Numbered from the stretch's first letter, positions 8,051 through 17,177 are shown. The stretch is 38,006 nucleotides of DNA from Bacteroidota bacterium (GCA_023412195.1 JAEYNZ010000160.1:1-38006), one strand, 5' to 3'. Numbers and translations are program-made. Notes: a model not told the origin generated them from the sequence alone.

Positions 8051-11000
8051 TTGAATAAATGGTTAAAATATAGTTTAAGAATTTTGGGCGGTCTGATCCT
8101 GTTCATTGTTATTGTTGTTTTACTGGCTGCTGTACTGATCCAGACAAGGCCGGTTAAAACTAAACTTGCATCGGTTGCAGGAGAACAGGTTTCAAAATTT
8201 ATAGAAGGCGAACTTTCAGTTGGAAGAATTGATGGAAATTTTTTCACTAACATCACACTTGAAGATATTTTACTTACTCTTGACAATGACACCATTGCAC
8301 ACATTGAAGCAGTTCATGCTGGTTATGATTTGCTTGCCATACTAAAAGGAACCATTGATGTTCATTCGGCAGTGATAGAAAAACCGTATATTTCTTTGGA
8401 GCAAATCAATGATTCAGTCTGGAATGTTCAGCAACTGGTTAAGCCTTCAGAAGAAACAGACTCCGTTTCTACCGAAGGTATGCCGATTAACATTTCAAGG
8501 TTCAGGATAAACGGTGGGCACATCAAAATAAGTTCTCCTGATACCATCTTTCCCCGGCAGATTGCCGACCTTAATACTTTGCTGTCGATAAAGTGGTCAG
8601 ACACCGATAAACTGGTTGTAATGAATGAATTTAACCTTCAGGCACGACAGCCTGGTATCCTTATAAACCAACTGGAGTTTAAATTACGGGAACATGACCA
8701 GGTATATGAATTGGATGATTTTTATTTTGAAACTGCACAAAATAGTCTGGAAGGATCAGCAATGTACAGCACAAGTCCTGAAATAAAAGGAAATGCCAGT
8801 TTCAGGACAGGGGAACTTCATCCGGAAGAGTTTGAATATTATATATCCGGGTTTGAAATGGAAGCAAGGCCGGTTGTTCATATTGAAGCAGTTTTACAAA
8901 ACGATTCAGTATATGTTGATACGGACGTGACGCATCAAAATCAGGAAGTATTTGTTGGACTTTCTTCACCAAATTTATATGACTTTCTTACATCCGGACA
9001 GGAACGTCTGGGTTACCGGCTAAACGGTCACCTTAGGAATATTAATCCTGCACATTGGTCCGGGAATAAAGAACTTGACTACCTCATCAATGGTAATTTT
9101 TCAGCAACCGGTGAAGGTATTGATCCAGCCAATGCAGATGTCCGGTTCATAGCAGACTTTCATGAAAGCATCATCGAAGAAAAACGGTTTAACAAACTGG
9201 AAATGGATATCAGATTGAACCGGGGAAATCTCGATGGGTCATTATCAGGAAATGGCGATTTTGGTAACTTTAGTGTACATCCTCAAATCAGGAACCTGAT
9301 GGAGCATCCGGCATACCAGTTGGAAATACAGACATCCGGGGTGGATATAGGAGCTTTCATGGGTAATGATACGCTGTCATCAGACATTAACCTGCATGCG
9401 ATAATAAACGGAAGAGAATTTGATCCGGAAAAAATATCCGCTGAAGCAGAAATTATTCTATCACCTTCACAATTCCAGGAGTTTACGCTCGACACCCTGC
9501 TTGCACGGTTAAGGTACAGCAATGAAAACCTGCAGATTGATTCGATGTGGCTTCAAACACAGTCAGTGACAGCCATAGCCCGGGGAAATTACAGCCTGAA
9601 AGCCCATTCAGACCTGTATGTGGATCTTGAATTTGATGGGATTGAAGAATTTGCAGATTTTATTCCTTTAACAGATTTATCTACAAGTGGGAACCTGGAG
9701 GCACATGTTTCAGGAAGTCCTGACTCATTAAACCTTGAAGCCAGGCTGTTGCTGGATAGCACCAAATATACCGACATAAGCCTTGAAGAACTTCAGCTTG
9801 ATGCCAAAGGGGCCATTACAGTTGCTGATACGCTGTTCAGTATGAACCTGATTACCAGAAACCTGACCTTTGGTGAATTTGTCCTTGATTCAGCTGCATT
9901 GCAAATGGAAGGAAGCCTTGATTCTGTTTTTACCATGGCACAGGTTACAAACAACGACATATACACAGATCTCCATGCAGGTGTTGTGCCAGGCGAACGG
10001 ACCAGAATTACAATCCCACACTGGCTTATCAGATATAAGTCACAGGAATGGCAAATGATGGAACCTTCGGCTGTTGTTGAGTTTGATTCACTCAGTTACT
10101 CAATCGATAATTTCAGGCTCGCATCAGGAACCTCCGACTCCTCACAATACATAACTATGCAGGGAATGATCAGCAGAAAGGGAGAAGAAGATTTTCGTTT
10201 TGAAACTGGCAACCTCAATATTAGAGACTGGGGCAATATGTTTGATATGGATTTAGATGCCGATGGTCTTGCCAGTGTTTTTCTTCAATTATCAGGAACA
10301 TCTGATTCTTTGGAAATGGAAGGAAATTTTAATCTGGAAGGAGCAGCATTCAATGGCTATCAATTCAGAGACTTCAGCGGAACAATGGAGTTCAGCAATA
10401 ATTTTTTAAGCGTTGCCACAGAAATCCTTCCTGCCGACAGCGGAAGGTTTGAAGTCATGGCTGCCATGCCGCTCGAAATAAATCTGGACACAATGGGCTA
10501 CCGTTTCAGTGAAAATGATTCAATGAATGCAAGGGTGCTCATTGAAAATTTCTCCCTGGGTGTATTGAATTCATTTGATTTTCCTGCACAAACAACCGGT
10601 TTTATTGAAGGAAACATACGGATAAACGGGACACCTGCTTCACCCAATCCCAGGGGAAACGTAAGGCTCAGGGATGCATCTGTTGTCATGCAGGAATATG
10701 GAGTAGACTACAGCGACATCAGGCTGAATATAAATGTCCAGCGCGACAGATTTGAGGTTGATACATTTCTTATAAGGACCAGCGACGGATACCTTACTGG
10801 TACTGGTCATATGAATTTTGGATCAGATTTCATAGAAGGAAATATCAGCGATTCAAAAATTGGAATAACGTTTAATAATTTTAACCCCGTGGATCACCGG
10901 CAATTTAACATGCAGATAGATGGCAATGCCAGTTTAGGAGCGGAGAAAGGGCTTGTAGTCTTTGGAGGCGACATTAAGGTTCCACAGGCAGAATTTTATC

Positions 11001-11923
11001 TGCCGGCGATCTTCAGACTGATGGGGCAGATGGAAAGTGTGGAAATGCCAAAGCCCATCCTTGTACAGGAAATAGAAAGAATGACACTGCCAGCTGATTC
11101 TGTAAAACATACAGATGTTATCGAAATAAAACCGGATACAATTGAAACAGCGTATTTTGACAAGCTGAAAGGACAAATAAGGTTACGCATCCCGCGCAAT
11201 ACATGGATTAAGAATGATGATATGCGTATTGAAATTTCAGGGGAGCTGGATTTATTGAAAAATGAAGATTTTTTTGAACTGTTCGGAATTGTGGAAGTGG
11301 TGAGAGGGCAATATGAGTTGTTAGGACGGGTATTTGTCATTGATGAAGGAACAATTAATTTTGAGGGGGGAGAAGACATGAACCTCAGATTGGATATTAC
11401 CGCATCCTACACTTTCAGGAACAATGAACAAGTGCAGCAGGAATTATCAGTTAGTGTATCGGGTACACCGGAAGAGCCGGAAGTCGAATTTGAACTTGAT
11501 GGAAATGCCATTGATGAAGGTGATGCATTATCCTATATTTTGTTTGGGAAAAGCATGGATGAACTCACCATGAATGAGCAACAGAACATGGAAGGATCAG
11601 GTGTGGGAAGTCTTGCCGGACAGGCGGCAGCATCGCTCATTTCAGCACAGCTGACAAATTTTCTTCAGAATAAGCTGGATGTGGATTACATTGAAATAAA
11701 AAGTGGCGGAGGATTTGATGAAGCCACTGTAGTGGTAGGAAAATATATTACAAACAACCTTTTTGTCAGTTATGAGCAAAGATTTGGAGAAACAAATGAA
11801 CATACTCCGAAAAAGTATGAAGTCAAACTTGAATATGAACTTTTCAGGTTTTTGTTCTTCGAGCTGAACAATTCAACAATCGACAGTGGATTTGATGTGA
11901 TCTTTAAATTTGATGTAATGTAA
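8051..11923 (+). CDS. tamB: Translocation and assembly module protein TamB (AsmA-like bridge)
   Basis: The 1290-residue product has an uncleaved N-terminal membrane helix (about residues 8-31) followed by VKTKLASVAGEQ, as in TamB. A very long run of beta-strand repeats follows, and a C-terminal DUF490 domain (about 1050-1290) contains LRLDITASYTFRN, GDALSYILFGK and GSLAGQAAASLISAQL. TamB-type proteins form a hydrophobic groove across the periplasm and work with the TamA barrel (family knowledge). The start is TTG at 8051: a TGA lies in frame two codons upstream (8045-8047), and no later ATG would keep the membrane helix. It follows the tamA-like stop by 16 nt and is clearly co-transcribed. 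The TTG may keep expression low. Confidence 0.9.
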   Translation: MNKWLKYSLRILGGLILFIVIVVLLAAVLIQTRPVKTKLASVAGEQVSKFIEGELSVGRIDGNFFTNITLEDILLTLDNDTIAHIEAVHAGYDLLAILKGTIDVHSAVIEKPYISLEQINDSVWNVQQLVKPSEETDSVSTEGMPINISRFRINGGHIKISSPDTIFPRQIADLNTLLSIKWSDTDKLVVMNEFNLQARQPGILINQLEFKLREHDQVYELDDFYFETAQNSLEGSAMYSTSPEIKGNASFRTGELHPEEFEYYISGFEMEARPVVHIEAVLQNDSVYVDTDVTHQNQEVFVGLSSPNLYDFLTSGQERLGYRLNGHLRNINPAHWSGNKELDYLINGNFSATGEGIDPANADVRFIADFHESIIEEKRFNKLEMDIRLNRGNLDGSLSGNGDFGNFSVHPQIRNLMEHPAYQLEIQTSGVDIGAFMGNDTLSSDINLHAIINGREFDPEKISAEAEIILSPSQFQEFTLDTLLARLRYSNENLQIDSMWLQTQSVTAIARGNYSLKAHSDLYVDLEFDGIEEFADFIPLTDLSTSGNLEAHVSGSPDSLNLEARLLLDSTKYTDISLEELQLDAKGAITVADTLFSMNLITRNLTFGEFVLDSAALQMEGSLDSVFTMAQVTNNDIYTDLHAGVVPGERTRITIPHWLIRYKSQEWQMMEPSAVVEFDSLSYSIDNFRLASGTSDSSQYITMQGMISRKGEEDFRFETGNLNIRDWGNMFDMDLDADGLASVFLQLSGTSDSLEMEGNFNLEGAAFNGYQFRDFSGTMEFSNNFLSVATEILPADSGRFEVMAAMPLEINLDTMGYRFSENDSMNARVLIENFSLGVLNSFDFPAQTTGFIEGNIRINGTPASPNPRGNVRLRDASVVMQEYGVDYSDIRLNINVQRDRFEVDTFLIRTSDGYLTGTGHMNFGSDFIEGNISDSKIGITFNNFNPVDHRQFNMQIDGNASLGAEKGLVVFGGDIKVPQAEFYLPAIFRLMGQMESVEMPKPILVQEIERMTLPADSVKHTDVIEIKPDTIETAYFDKLKGQIRLRIPRNTWIKNDDMRIEISGELDLLKNEDFFELFGIVEVVRGQYELLGRVFVIDEGTINFEGGEDMNLRLDITASYTFRNNEQVQQELSVSVSGTPEEPEVEFELDGNAIDEGDALSYILFGKSMDELTMNEQQNMEGSGVGSLAGQAAASLISAQLTNFLQNKLDVDYIEIKSGGGFDEATVVVGKYITNNLFVSYEQRFGETNEHTPKKYEVKLEYELFRFLFFELNNSTIDSGFDVIFKFDVM

Positions 11924-12081
11924 TTATCAGTAGTGTTAAAATCATCCTGAAGTACACTTCTCAGGTTGGTCAATCATTTTTTTTAAATTCAGGTTTTCAT
12001 AATGTATTAGAAATCTGGTACATTTATTCTAACTTGCAATAAGATATTAAATACTCTTTTATTTTAAAAAAGAAGCAGGTT

Positions 12082-12942
12082 ATGGACATATCAGTATTAA
12101 AAGAAGCAGACGCTGTTGAAAATAAAAAGAAGGTGACTTATCATGATCATCACAGGAATGTCAGTGTTCAACAACTATCCTGTTTACAGGAGTCAGATAA
12201 TGAAAGTTATTACAGAATACTTTGGATTTTAAAGGGAGTAAAAAGCATTCAGGCAGGAGATGATAAATTCAAGGCATTTCCCAACCTGATTGTATTTGTA
12301 GCACCAGGTAAGAAGTTGTCCATCATTTCAGAAACAGAACCTGAAGGTTGGGTGCTTCGCATATCGCATTCCATTTTTAACATGATAAAATATGAAAACC
12401 TTATGATAGGGAATGCAGAACTACTTGGGCTAAATGGCGTGACGCCGAAAATAATACTCAGTCCAAAAGTAGGGGAACGGGTCCATGCACTGGCTGGTAT
12501 GATTGATGAACTGGCAGGTTCTCAGATAGGCAACAGGGAGAAAGGCATTGTTTCGATAATGAGGACGATATTAGTCTATTGTGAAAGTAAATGCAATCTG
12601 GATCTGAACAAAAACGAGAATCATCATGAAATAGCCTTAGTGAGCCGTTTCAAGCAACTGGTAGTTCAGAATTTTCATAATATGCACAAGGTTGCCGATT
12701 ATGCCTTCCGGATCAATATCACACCCAAGTATCTGAACCAGGTAGTAAAGCAGACTATGGGGATTACGGCAAAACAGGTTATTCAGGAGCAAATATTTCT
12801 AAAGGCAAGACAGGATTTAAAATTTTCAAATCAAAGCATAAAGGAGATTGCATTTTCCCTGGGATTCACGGACCCCTTTCATTTCAGCAGTTTTTTCAAA
12901 GATTTGGCAGGCATGTCTCCTGTACATTACAGAAAGATGTAA
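12082..12942 (+). CDS. AraC-family transcriptional regulator
   Basis: The 286-residue protein has a cupin-like N-terminal sensing half (about residues 30-120: YYRILWILKGVKSIQAG, then FVAPGKKLSI) and a C-terminal double helix-turn-helix (about 190-286). The second helix-turn-helix reads SIKEIAFSLGFTDPFHFSSF, followed by GMSPVHYRK, the AraC/XylS signature. A helical linker (GMIDELAG) precedes the DNA-binding half, the layout common in Bacteroidetes one-component regulators. The ligand cannot be read from sequence. It stands alone, with 158 nt to tamB and no same-strand gene after it. A regulatory target is not evident; the glycan genes lie some 9 kb away. Confidence 0.88.
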   Translation: MDISVLKEADAVENKKKVTYHDHHRNVSVQQLSCLQESDNESYYRILWILKGVKSIQAGDDKFKAFPNLIVFVAPGKKLSIISETEPEGWVLRISHSIFNMIKYENLMIGNAELLGLNGVTPKIILSPKVGERVHALAGMIDELAGSQIGNREKGIVSIMRTILVYCESKCNLDLNKNENHHEIALVSRFKQLVVQNFHNMHKVADYAFRINITPKYLNQVVKQTMGITAKQVIQEQIFLKARQDLKFSNQSIKEIAFSLGFTDPFHFSSFFKDLAGMSPVHYRKM

Positions 12943-13079
12943 TGAGTTTCATTTGTCCTTTCCTGAATTTCTAATATCAGTTCCATAAGGAAGTAAAAGA
13001 CAAAACAAAAAATAATTTAAGGCATATAAGCACTGATTATCTGCATAGGGGAGAATAAATAAGTTAATAAAAAGCCATA

Positions 13080-13110
13080 AAAAAAGGCTCTGCTGAGCAA
13101 AGCCTTTTTT
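13080..13110 (-). terminator. Terminator after the cold-shock gene (bidirectional)
   Basis: AAAAAAGGCT (13080-13089) pairs perfectly with AGCCTTTTTT (13101-13110) around an 11-nt loop. Both flanks give U-runs, so it can end the RRM/cold-shock transcript (20 nt past its stop) and, from the other side, the AraC gene. Confidence 0.88.
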
Positions 13111-13129
13111 AAAAAGCACTATAATTTCG

Positions 13130-13324
13130 TTAGATTACTTCCACATTAAAAGCTACGGGACCCCGGTCGCTTTCTTTGATTTCAAATTTTACAGACTGTT
13201 CTGCTTCCAGTCCAAACTGTGAATCTTTGATACCAGTACGATGTACAAAGACGTCTTTTCCATTTTCAGTATGGATAAATCCAAACCCTTTGACACCATC
13301 ATACCATTTGACTTTACCTTGCAT
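13130..13324 (-). CDS. Cold-shock domain protein (CspA family)
   Basis: From ATG at 13324 the product has 64 residues and is a single cold-shock domain: MQGKVKWYDGVKGFGFI with RNP1 (KGFGFI, residues 12-17) and RNP2 (VFVHRT, residues 25-30), ending FNVEV. Family members bind single-stranded RNA or DNA and melt secondary structure in the cold. The frame stays open for 49 codons upstream (to ATG 13471), but those residues are the Gly-rich RRM tail read in another frame, so they are excluded. The start is 10 nt after the RRM stop with no Shine-Dalgarno, which suggests translational coupling. A terminator lies directly downstream. Confidence 0.9.
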   Translation of the reverse strand: MQGKVKWYDGVKGFGFIHTENGKDVFVHRTGIKDSQFGLEAEQSVKFEIKESDRGPVAFNVEVI

Positions 13325-13334
13325 AGGGAGTTCG

Positions 13335-13661
13335 TTAGTAACGGCCACCGCCGCCACGATTGAAGCCACCACCACCGCCTCTGCGGTTTCCGCCACCACC
13401 GCCACCACGGTTGTCGTTCGATTTCGGACGTGATTCATTAACTTTAATGTTACGTCCGCTAAGTTCTGCATTGTTTAGTTCTTCAATGGCTTTTTTGGCT
13501 TCCTGGTCTACGTCCATTTCAACAAAACCAAAACCTTTGCTACGTCCTGTTAACTTATCAGAGATAATTTTAACTGAACTAACTTCGCCATACTCTTCAA
13601 AAATTTCTCTTAAATCTTCTTCAACAACATTGTAAGGAAGATTTCCAACATAAATGTTCAT
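13335..13661 (-). CDS. RRM-domain RNA-binding protein with Gly-rich tail
   Basis: The 108-residue protein is one RNA recognition motif (residues 1-80) with RNP2 (IYVGNL, 3-8) and RNP1 (KGFGFVEM, 42-49), followed by an arginine/glycine-rich tail (86-108) ending GGGGRY. These small RRM proteins are abundant in Bacteroidota and Cyanobacteria; the cyanobacterial ones are cold-induced. It is first in a two-gene unit with a cold-shock protein 10 nt downstream, so the unit encodes two different RNA-binding folds. It has an unusually long leader with a good promoter far upstream (13917-13946). Confidence 0.93.
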   Translation of the reverse strand: MNIYVGNLPYNVVEEDLREIFEEYGEVSSVKIISDKLTGRSKGFGFVEMDVDQEAKKAIEELNNAELSGRNIKVNESRPKSNDNRGGGGGGNRRGGGGGFNRGGGGRY

Positions 13662-13910
13662 CTGTAACTAAAAATTAAATTAATAAAACAGGTATCTCCT
13701 TAGAGTACGATTTAATCCGAAAATTGTTCTTGGTTCCGGATTTAAATGCGTCTAAAATAATTTCAGGAAACAAAAAAATCGAGGAGAAAAAACAGGAAGG
13801 AAAATCGTGCCCGGCTGCAGAATACCTTAAAAAATTTCAACAAAAAAAGACCAATTTGCTAATTACCAGACAATCTAAACTTTTAAAACTTCAAAATTAT
13901 CTATTAATTC
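13662..13910 (-). promoter_or_regulatory. Long untranslated leader of the rrm-csp operon
   Basis: About 250 nt lie between the predicted transcription start (near 13910) and the RRM ATG. No convincing gene is present on either strand; a 68-codon frame on the plus strand is AT-rich and unlike any family. The leader has pyrimidine-rich runs and a small hairpin (AATCCG at 13714-13719 with CGGATT at 13737-13742). A second promoter-like TAATTTTG (13899-13892) would shorten it only slightly. Long leaders are typical of cold-shock mRNAs, where RNA structure acts as a thermometer, so this one may do the same. Confidence 0.45.
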
Positions 13911-13916
13911 ACTGTG

Positions 13917-13946
13917 CAAAGTTAAACTAAAATTATAATTGACAAA
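13917..13946 (-). promoter_or_regulatory. Near-consensus promoter for the rrm-csp operon
   Basis: On the minus strand TTTG (13946-13943) is followed after 18 nt by TAACTTTG (13924-13917). This matches the Bacteroidetes primary sigma pattern TTTG / TAnnTTTG, whose usual spacing is about 19 nt. Confidence 0.6.
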
Positions 13947-14040
13947 CTTTTAAGCAATTATATTTTATTTCCCCAAGGGTATTTTCTGGTATCTGTTATA
14001 GGGAAGGACGCAAAGATCATTATTGGTATATGATTAAACT

Positions 14041-14754
14041 TCAGGAATCAAGCAGTGCGTTAACAACCACACCAGCCAAAAAGCAGCCAAAAATGGCAGG
14101 TATCCATGAAATGGTTCCTACCACTGACCTTTTATTTTTTCCTTGTTGTTCGCGGAAACTTCCGGGTTTAACAGGTTCTGAAGAGAATATGACCGGCAAA
14201 CCTTTTATAATACCCTGTTGTTGCAACCGTTGGCGTACCACCCTGGCCAGGGAACAATGATGTGTTTTTGAAATATCGGCTACCTCAACTTTGGAAGGAT
14301 CTGTTCTTCCGCCTGCACCCATAGAACTGGCTATTTTGATTCCCCGGTGCATGCTGTTACTAATGAGTGACACCTTGGGTGCAATGGTATCAATTGCATC
14401 GACTACAAAATCAAAATGATTAGTATCGAGCAATTGAGGTATATTATCCACTGTCAGAAATTCATTTACTTCAGTTAGTTCAATTTCAGGGTTGATATCC
14501 CTGAAACGTGCCGCCATGATATTCGTTTTAAGCATTCCTGTCGTGCTGACCAGGGCAGGCAATTGCCTGTTCCTGTTTGTAACATCTACAACATCACTAT
14601 CTGCCAGGGTCATCTTTCCGACTCCAGCACGGCATATCATTTCGGCAGCATACGCTCCTACCCCACCCATTCCTGCTACAAGTACATGCACATCCTTTAA
14701 CTGCATTATTTTTTCTGTGCCCAGAAGCAATTCTGTTCTTTCAAACCAGTTCAT
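14041..14754 (-). CDS. tcdA: tRNA threonylcarbamoyladenosine dehydratase
   Basis: The 237-residue product belongs to the ThiF/E1-like superfamily. The nucleotide loop GMGGVG (28-33) is followed by ADSDVVDVTNRNRQ, with the Arg and Asp residues that hold ATP, and then DAIDTIAPKVSLI and SSMGAGGRTDPSKVEVADI, hallmarks of TcdA (CsdL). The enzyme adenylates and cyclises t6A37 of tRNA to ct6A. The C-terminal hydrophobic helix (FGCFLAGVVVNALL) is normal for the family. It is last in the elbB-tatD-tcdA unit, 28 nt after tatD. I see no clear terminator between its stop and the rrm promoter. Confidence 0.93.
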   Translation of the reverse strand: MNWFERTELLLGTEKIMQLKDVHVLVAGMGGVGAYAAEMICRAGVGKMTLADSDVVDVTNRNRQLPALVSTTGMLKTNIMAARFRDINPEIELTEVNEFLTVDNIPQLLDTNHFDFVVDAIDTIAPKVSLISNSMHRGIKIASSMGAGGRTDPSKVEVADISKTHHCSLARVVRQRLQQQGIIKGLPVIFSSEPVKPGSFREQQGKNKRSVVGTISWIPAIFGCFLAGVVVNALLDS

Positions 14755-14782
14755 CTATATATCTTTGATCAGGTAAAATCAT

Positions 14783-15472
14783 TCAAAAATTTGAGGAAAA
14801 ACTGACATTTTCAATCCTGTTAAAGTTTTTCCAGATCGACTCCTTAAGTGACTCAAGAGGCATGCCCAATACTTCAGAAGCCTTTTCATAAATCAGCTTT
14901 ATTGAACCTTTAAATATATCGGTTTCAAAAAAAACATTATCGATGGGCAAAGTTTTTAATGATTCGACCGTTCTTTTATGATCTTTAAGCAGCCAATCCC
15001 CAAAAGAAAACCAAATGTTATTTCCTGCGAATTGTTTTATAAGTTCCGGGTTGCCATTAAATCCATGAAAGATCCAGGGTACAGAAGGTGGATTTTCTCT
15101 ATAAATATCGAATATTTCATTCCATGACTTCACACAATGAATGATTAACGGTTTTTGGTATTCTTCTGCCATAAATACATGCGCTTTAAATACCCTTATC
15201 TGCTCCTGATAACCGGAGGCAGCTAGTTTATCAAGGCCGCATTCTCCCACAAAGATTACATGGTCAAGTTCAAGGGTATCTTCAAGCATTCGCAGGCGAT
15301 CATTATTTTCCGATTCCGACAGCAGTTCCCAGGGATGTAGACCCGCAGAATAAAAGTTTCGGCCCATGAAAGCAGGTACAGGATCACCGGGCATCAGGTT
15401 AAGCACCCGTACAACAGCATTACTGCTATGAGCCTGGTGTGTATGTATGTCGATAAAGGGTAATGGATCCAC
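14783..15472 (-). CDS. TatD-family metal-dependent hydrolase
   Basis: The 229-residue protein has all the TatD metal ligands: HTH (His10, His12), Glu77 in GECGLD, His112 in IIHC, His136 in FHGF and Asp185 in FETD. TatD proteins are TIM-barrel metal-dependent nucleases or deacylases. The Bacteroidota form is slightly shorter than the roughly 260-residue canonical one. The start is GTG at 15472, because the HxH motif leaves no room for a later start. It begins 11 nt after elbB and is followed by tcdA, so co-transcription is likely. The true substrate is unknown. Confidence 0.88.
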   Translation of the reverse strand: MDPLPFIDIHTHQAHSSNAVVRVLNLMPGDPVPAFMGRNFYSAGLHPWELLSESENNDRLRMLEDTLELDHVIFVGECGLDKLAASGYQEQIRVFKAHVFMAEEYQKPLIIHCVKSWNEIFDIYRENPPSVPWIFHGFNGNPELIKQFAGNNIWFSFGDWLLKDHKRTVESLKTLPIDNVFFETDIFKGSIKLIYEKASEVLGMPLESLKESIWKNFNRIENVSFSSNF

Positions 15473-15483
15473 AAAATGATAAT

Positions 15484-16131
15484 TTATGCCAGCTCCAGAA
15501 CTTTTTTCACAACAGCATCTGCACCATCGGCAATCTGATCGATGGTAGCATCGAGCATGTAACAGGGAGTGGTTACCACCTTATATTTTTCATCAGTAAC
15601 AATTTCACCATGACCTGTTTTTCTGTGAGAGCCTCCCATCACTTCAATGGCTTCAATGGTCGACTGATCATCACCAATGGTTACATTTACGTCACCCAGT
15701 ATTTTTGTTATCAAAACCGGAGAAATACATAAGGCGCCCACAGGTTTTTCTGCAACAACAGTCGATCTGACAGCTTTTTCAACATCGGGATTAACTTTGC
15801 AGTTCGTACCCTCGAATGCAAATGAACACAGGTTTTTGGCGGCACCGAATCCTCCGGGGAATAAAATGGCATCATAATCTTCGGCTCTGTATTGCGAAAG
15901 GGGCATGATATTCCCACGGGCAATCCTGGCAGCTTCCACAAGCACATTGCGTGTTTCAGGCATCTCTTGACCCGTAAGATGATTAACTACATGTGCCTGT
16001 TGCACATCGGGAGCGAAACACTGGTACTTTGCTCCATGTCGTACGATTGCCAGCATAGTAAGGGTTGCCTCATGAATTTCTGAACCATCATATACTCCGT
16101 TTCCTGCCAAAACCACTGCAATTTTTTTCAT
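15484..16131 (-). CDS. elbB: Glyoxalase-type DJ-1/PfpI protein ElbB
   Basis: The 215-residue product is a DJ-1/PfpI-fold protein of the ElbB branch. It begins MKKIAVVLAGNGVYDGSEIHE, has FPGGFGAAKNLC and the nucleophile elbow GALCISP (Cys135), and keeps Glu18 near the active site. ElbB has in vitro glyoxalase activity and was linked to isoprenoid synthesis in E. coli; its physiological role is unsettled. It is first in a three-gene unit with tatD and tcdA, with its own promoter candidate at 16158-16188 just after metA. Confidence 0.93.
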   Translation of the reverse strand: MKKIAVVLAGNGVYDGSEIHEATLTMLAIVRHGAKYQCFAPDVQQAHVVNHLTGQEMPETRNVLVEAARIARGNIMPLSQYRAEDYDAILFPGGFGAAKNLCSFAFEGTNCKVNPDVEKAVRSTVVAEKPVGALCISPVLITKILGDVNVTIGDDQSTIEAIEVMGGSHRKTGHGEIVTDEKYKVVTTPCYMLDATIDQIADGADAVVKKVLELA

Positions 16132-16157
16132 CTTATAATGATCTTTTATTTTTCTAT

Positions 16158-16188
16158 CAAAATTACAGTTTTAAGGTGAAACTGGGAA
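16158..16188 (-). promoter_or_regulatory. Candidate promoter for elbB-tatD-tcdA
   Basis: TAATTTTG (16165-16158, minus strand) matches TAnnTTTG; the -33 region has only TTTC (16188-16185). It fits in the 63-nt gap after metA and would give a leader of about 20 nt. Confidence 0.4.
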
Positions 16189-16194
16189 ATTCCA

Positions 16195-17112
16195 TCAGCT
16201 GATTTCCTCCAGATTATATGGTGTTTCCTGGTATACGTAGTAGTTCAGCCAATTAGAAAATAACAGGTTGGCAGTTGATCCCCAGCGCATGACCGGAGTA
16301 CGGGCAGGGTCATTAGCTTCATAGTAATTAACCGGTATCCGGATCGGCAACTTCTTTGCTTTATCCCGCCTGTATTCAGTATCTAATGTATTCCGTGAGT
16401 ATTCAGAATGGCCGGTTACAAACAGCTGTCTTCCATTTTTAGCTTTCACAATGGCCACTCCTGCTTCTTCTGAATGTGAGATTACCTGCAATCCGGCAAC
16501 TTTTTGGATATCTTCAGCTTTTATTTCTGTATGCCTGGAATGGGGCATAAAAAACACATCATCAAAACCGCGGAATATGGGGAGATGAGAATTTGAGTGT
16601 TTATGTTCAAACACACCAAACATCTTTTCGGGCAAAGGGTACTTCGGAATTTTGTAATAATGATATAAGGCAGCCTGGGCAGCCCAACAAATAAACAGGG
16701 ATGAATAAACATGATGTTCTGCCCAATCAAGAATTTCCTTCATTTCATTCCAGTAAGTTACTTCCTCAAAGGGAAGCATTTCAACGGGCGCACCTGTGAT
16801 TATGAGTCCATCATATTTTTTTTCCTTCAGTTCATCGAAGCTGCGGTAGAACAAATTCATATGTTCCAAAGGCGTATTTTTTGGGGTATGCCCCTTTAAC
16901 TTCATAAAATCTATTTCGATCTGAAGCGGGGAATTGGATAACAACCGCAACAAATCGGTTTCTGTAGTAACCTTTAATGGCATCAGGTTCAGAATAATTA
17001 TCTTTAAAGGTCTGATGTCTTGATGTATGGCCCGCGATTCATCGATTACGAAAATATTCTCTTCTTCAAGAATCTTAATAGCAGGCAGATTATTGGGAAC
17101 ATTAACTGGCAT
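16195..17112 (-). CDS. metA: Homoserine O-acetyltransferase, MetA type
   Basis: The 305-residue protein is a full-length MetA. The nucleophile is Cys142 (ICWAAQAALYH), with His235 and Glu237 in GHSEY completing the triad. Residue 111 is Glu (ITGAPVE). Published work on MetA specificity ties Glu at this position to acetyl-CoA use and Gly to succinyl-CoA, so the product is predicted to be O-acetylhomoserine despite the family name O-succinyltransferase. That fits metY immediately upstream in the operon. The gap to metY is 95 nt and holds a strong hairpin, which may set the ratio of the two enzymes. Confidence 0.93.
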   Translation of the reverse strand: MPVNVPNNLPAIKILEEENIFVIDESRAIHQDIRPLKIIILNLMPLKVTTETDLLRLLSNSPLQIEIDFMKLKGHTPKNTPLEHMNLFYRSFDELKEKKYDGLIITGAPVEMLPFEEVTYWNEMKEILDWAEHHVYSSLFICWAAQAALYHYYKIPKYPLPEKMFGVFEHKHSNSHLPIFRGFDDVFFMPHSRHTEIKAEDIQKVAGLQVISHSEEAGVAIVKAKNGRQLFVTGHSEYSRNTLDTEYRRDKAKKLPIRIPVNYYEANDPARTPVMRWGSTANLLFSNWLNYYVYQETPYNLEEIS

Positions 17113-17139
17113 TTCCTAATATTTTAAAATGGTTAAAGT

Positions 17140-17177
17140 GGCAGTGGCAAAGCCTTGTAACAGGCTTAGCCACTGCC
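17140..17177 (-). terminator. Strong intercistronic hairpin between metY and metA
   Basis: GGCAGTGGCAAAGCC (17140-17154) pairs with GGCTTAGCCACTGCC (17163-17177), with 14 of 15 pairs matched. It starts 30 nt after the metY stop. The minus-strand sequence past the stem (ACTTTAACCATTTT) has no proper U-tract, so it may be a partial terminator or an RNA-stabilising stem rather than a full stop. Confidence 0.55.

Noticed and set aside
13130..13471. 113-residue reading of the cold-shock gene from ATG 13471
   Set aside because: The first 49 residues are the RRM Gly-rich tail in another frame (Val/Ala-rich); the cold-shock domain starts exactly at ATG 13324.
13360..13635. Pro-rich plus-strand frame
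   Set aside because: Antisense shadow of the Gly-rich RRM gene.
13724..13930. 68-codon plus-strand frame in the rrm leader
   Set aside because: Lys/Ser-rich, low-complexity, overlapping the rrm promoter on the other strand, no family resemblance.
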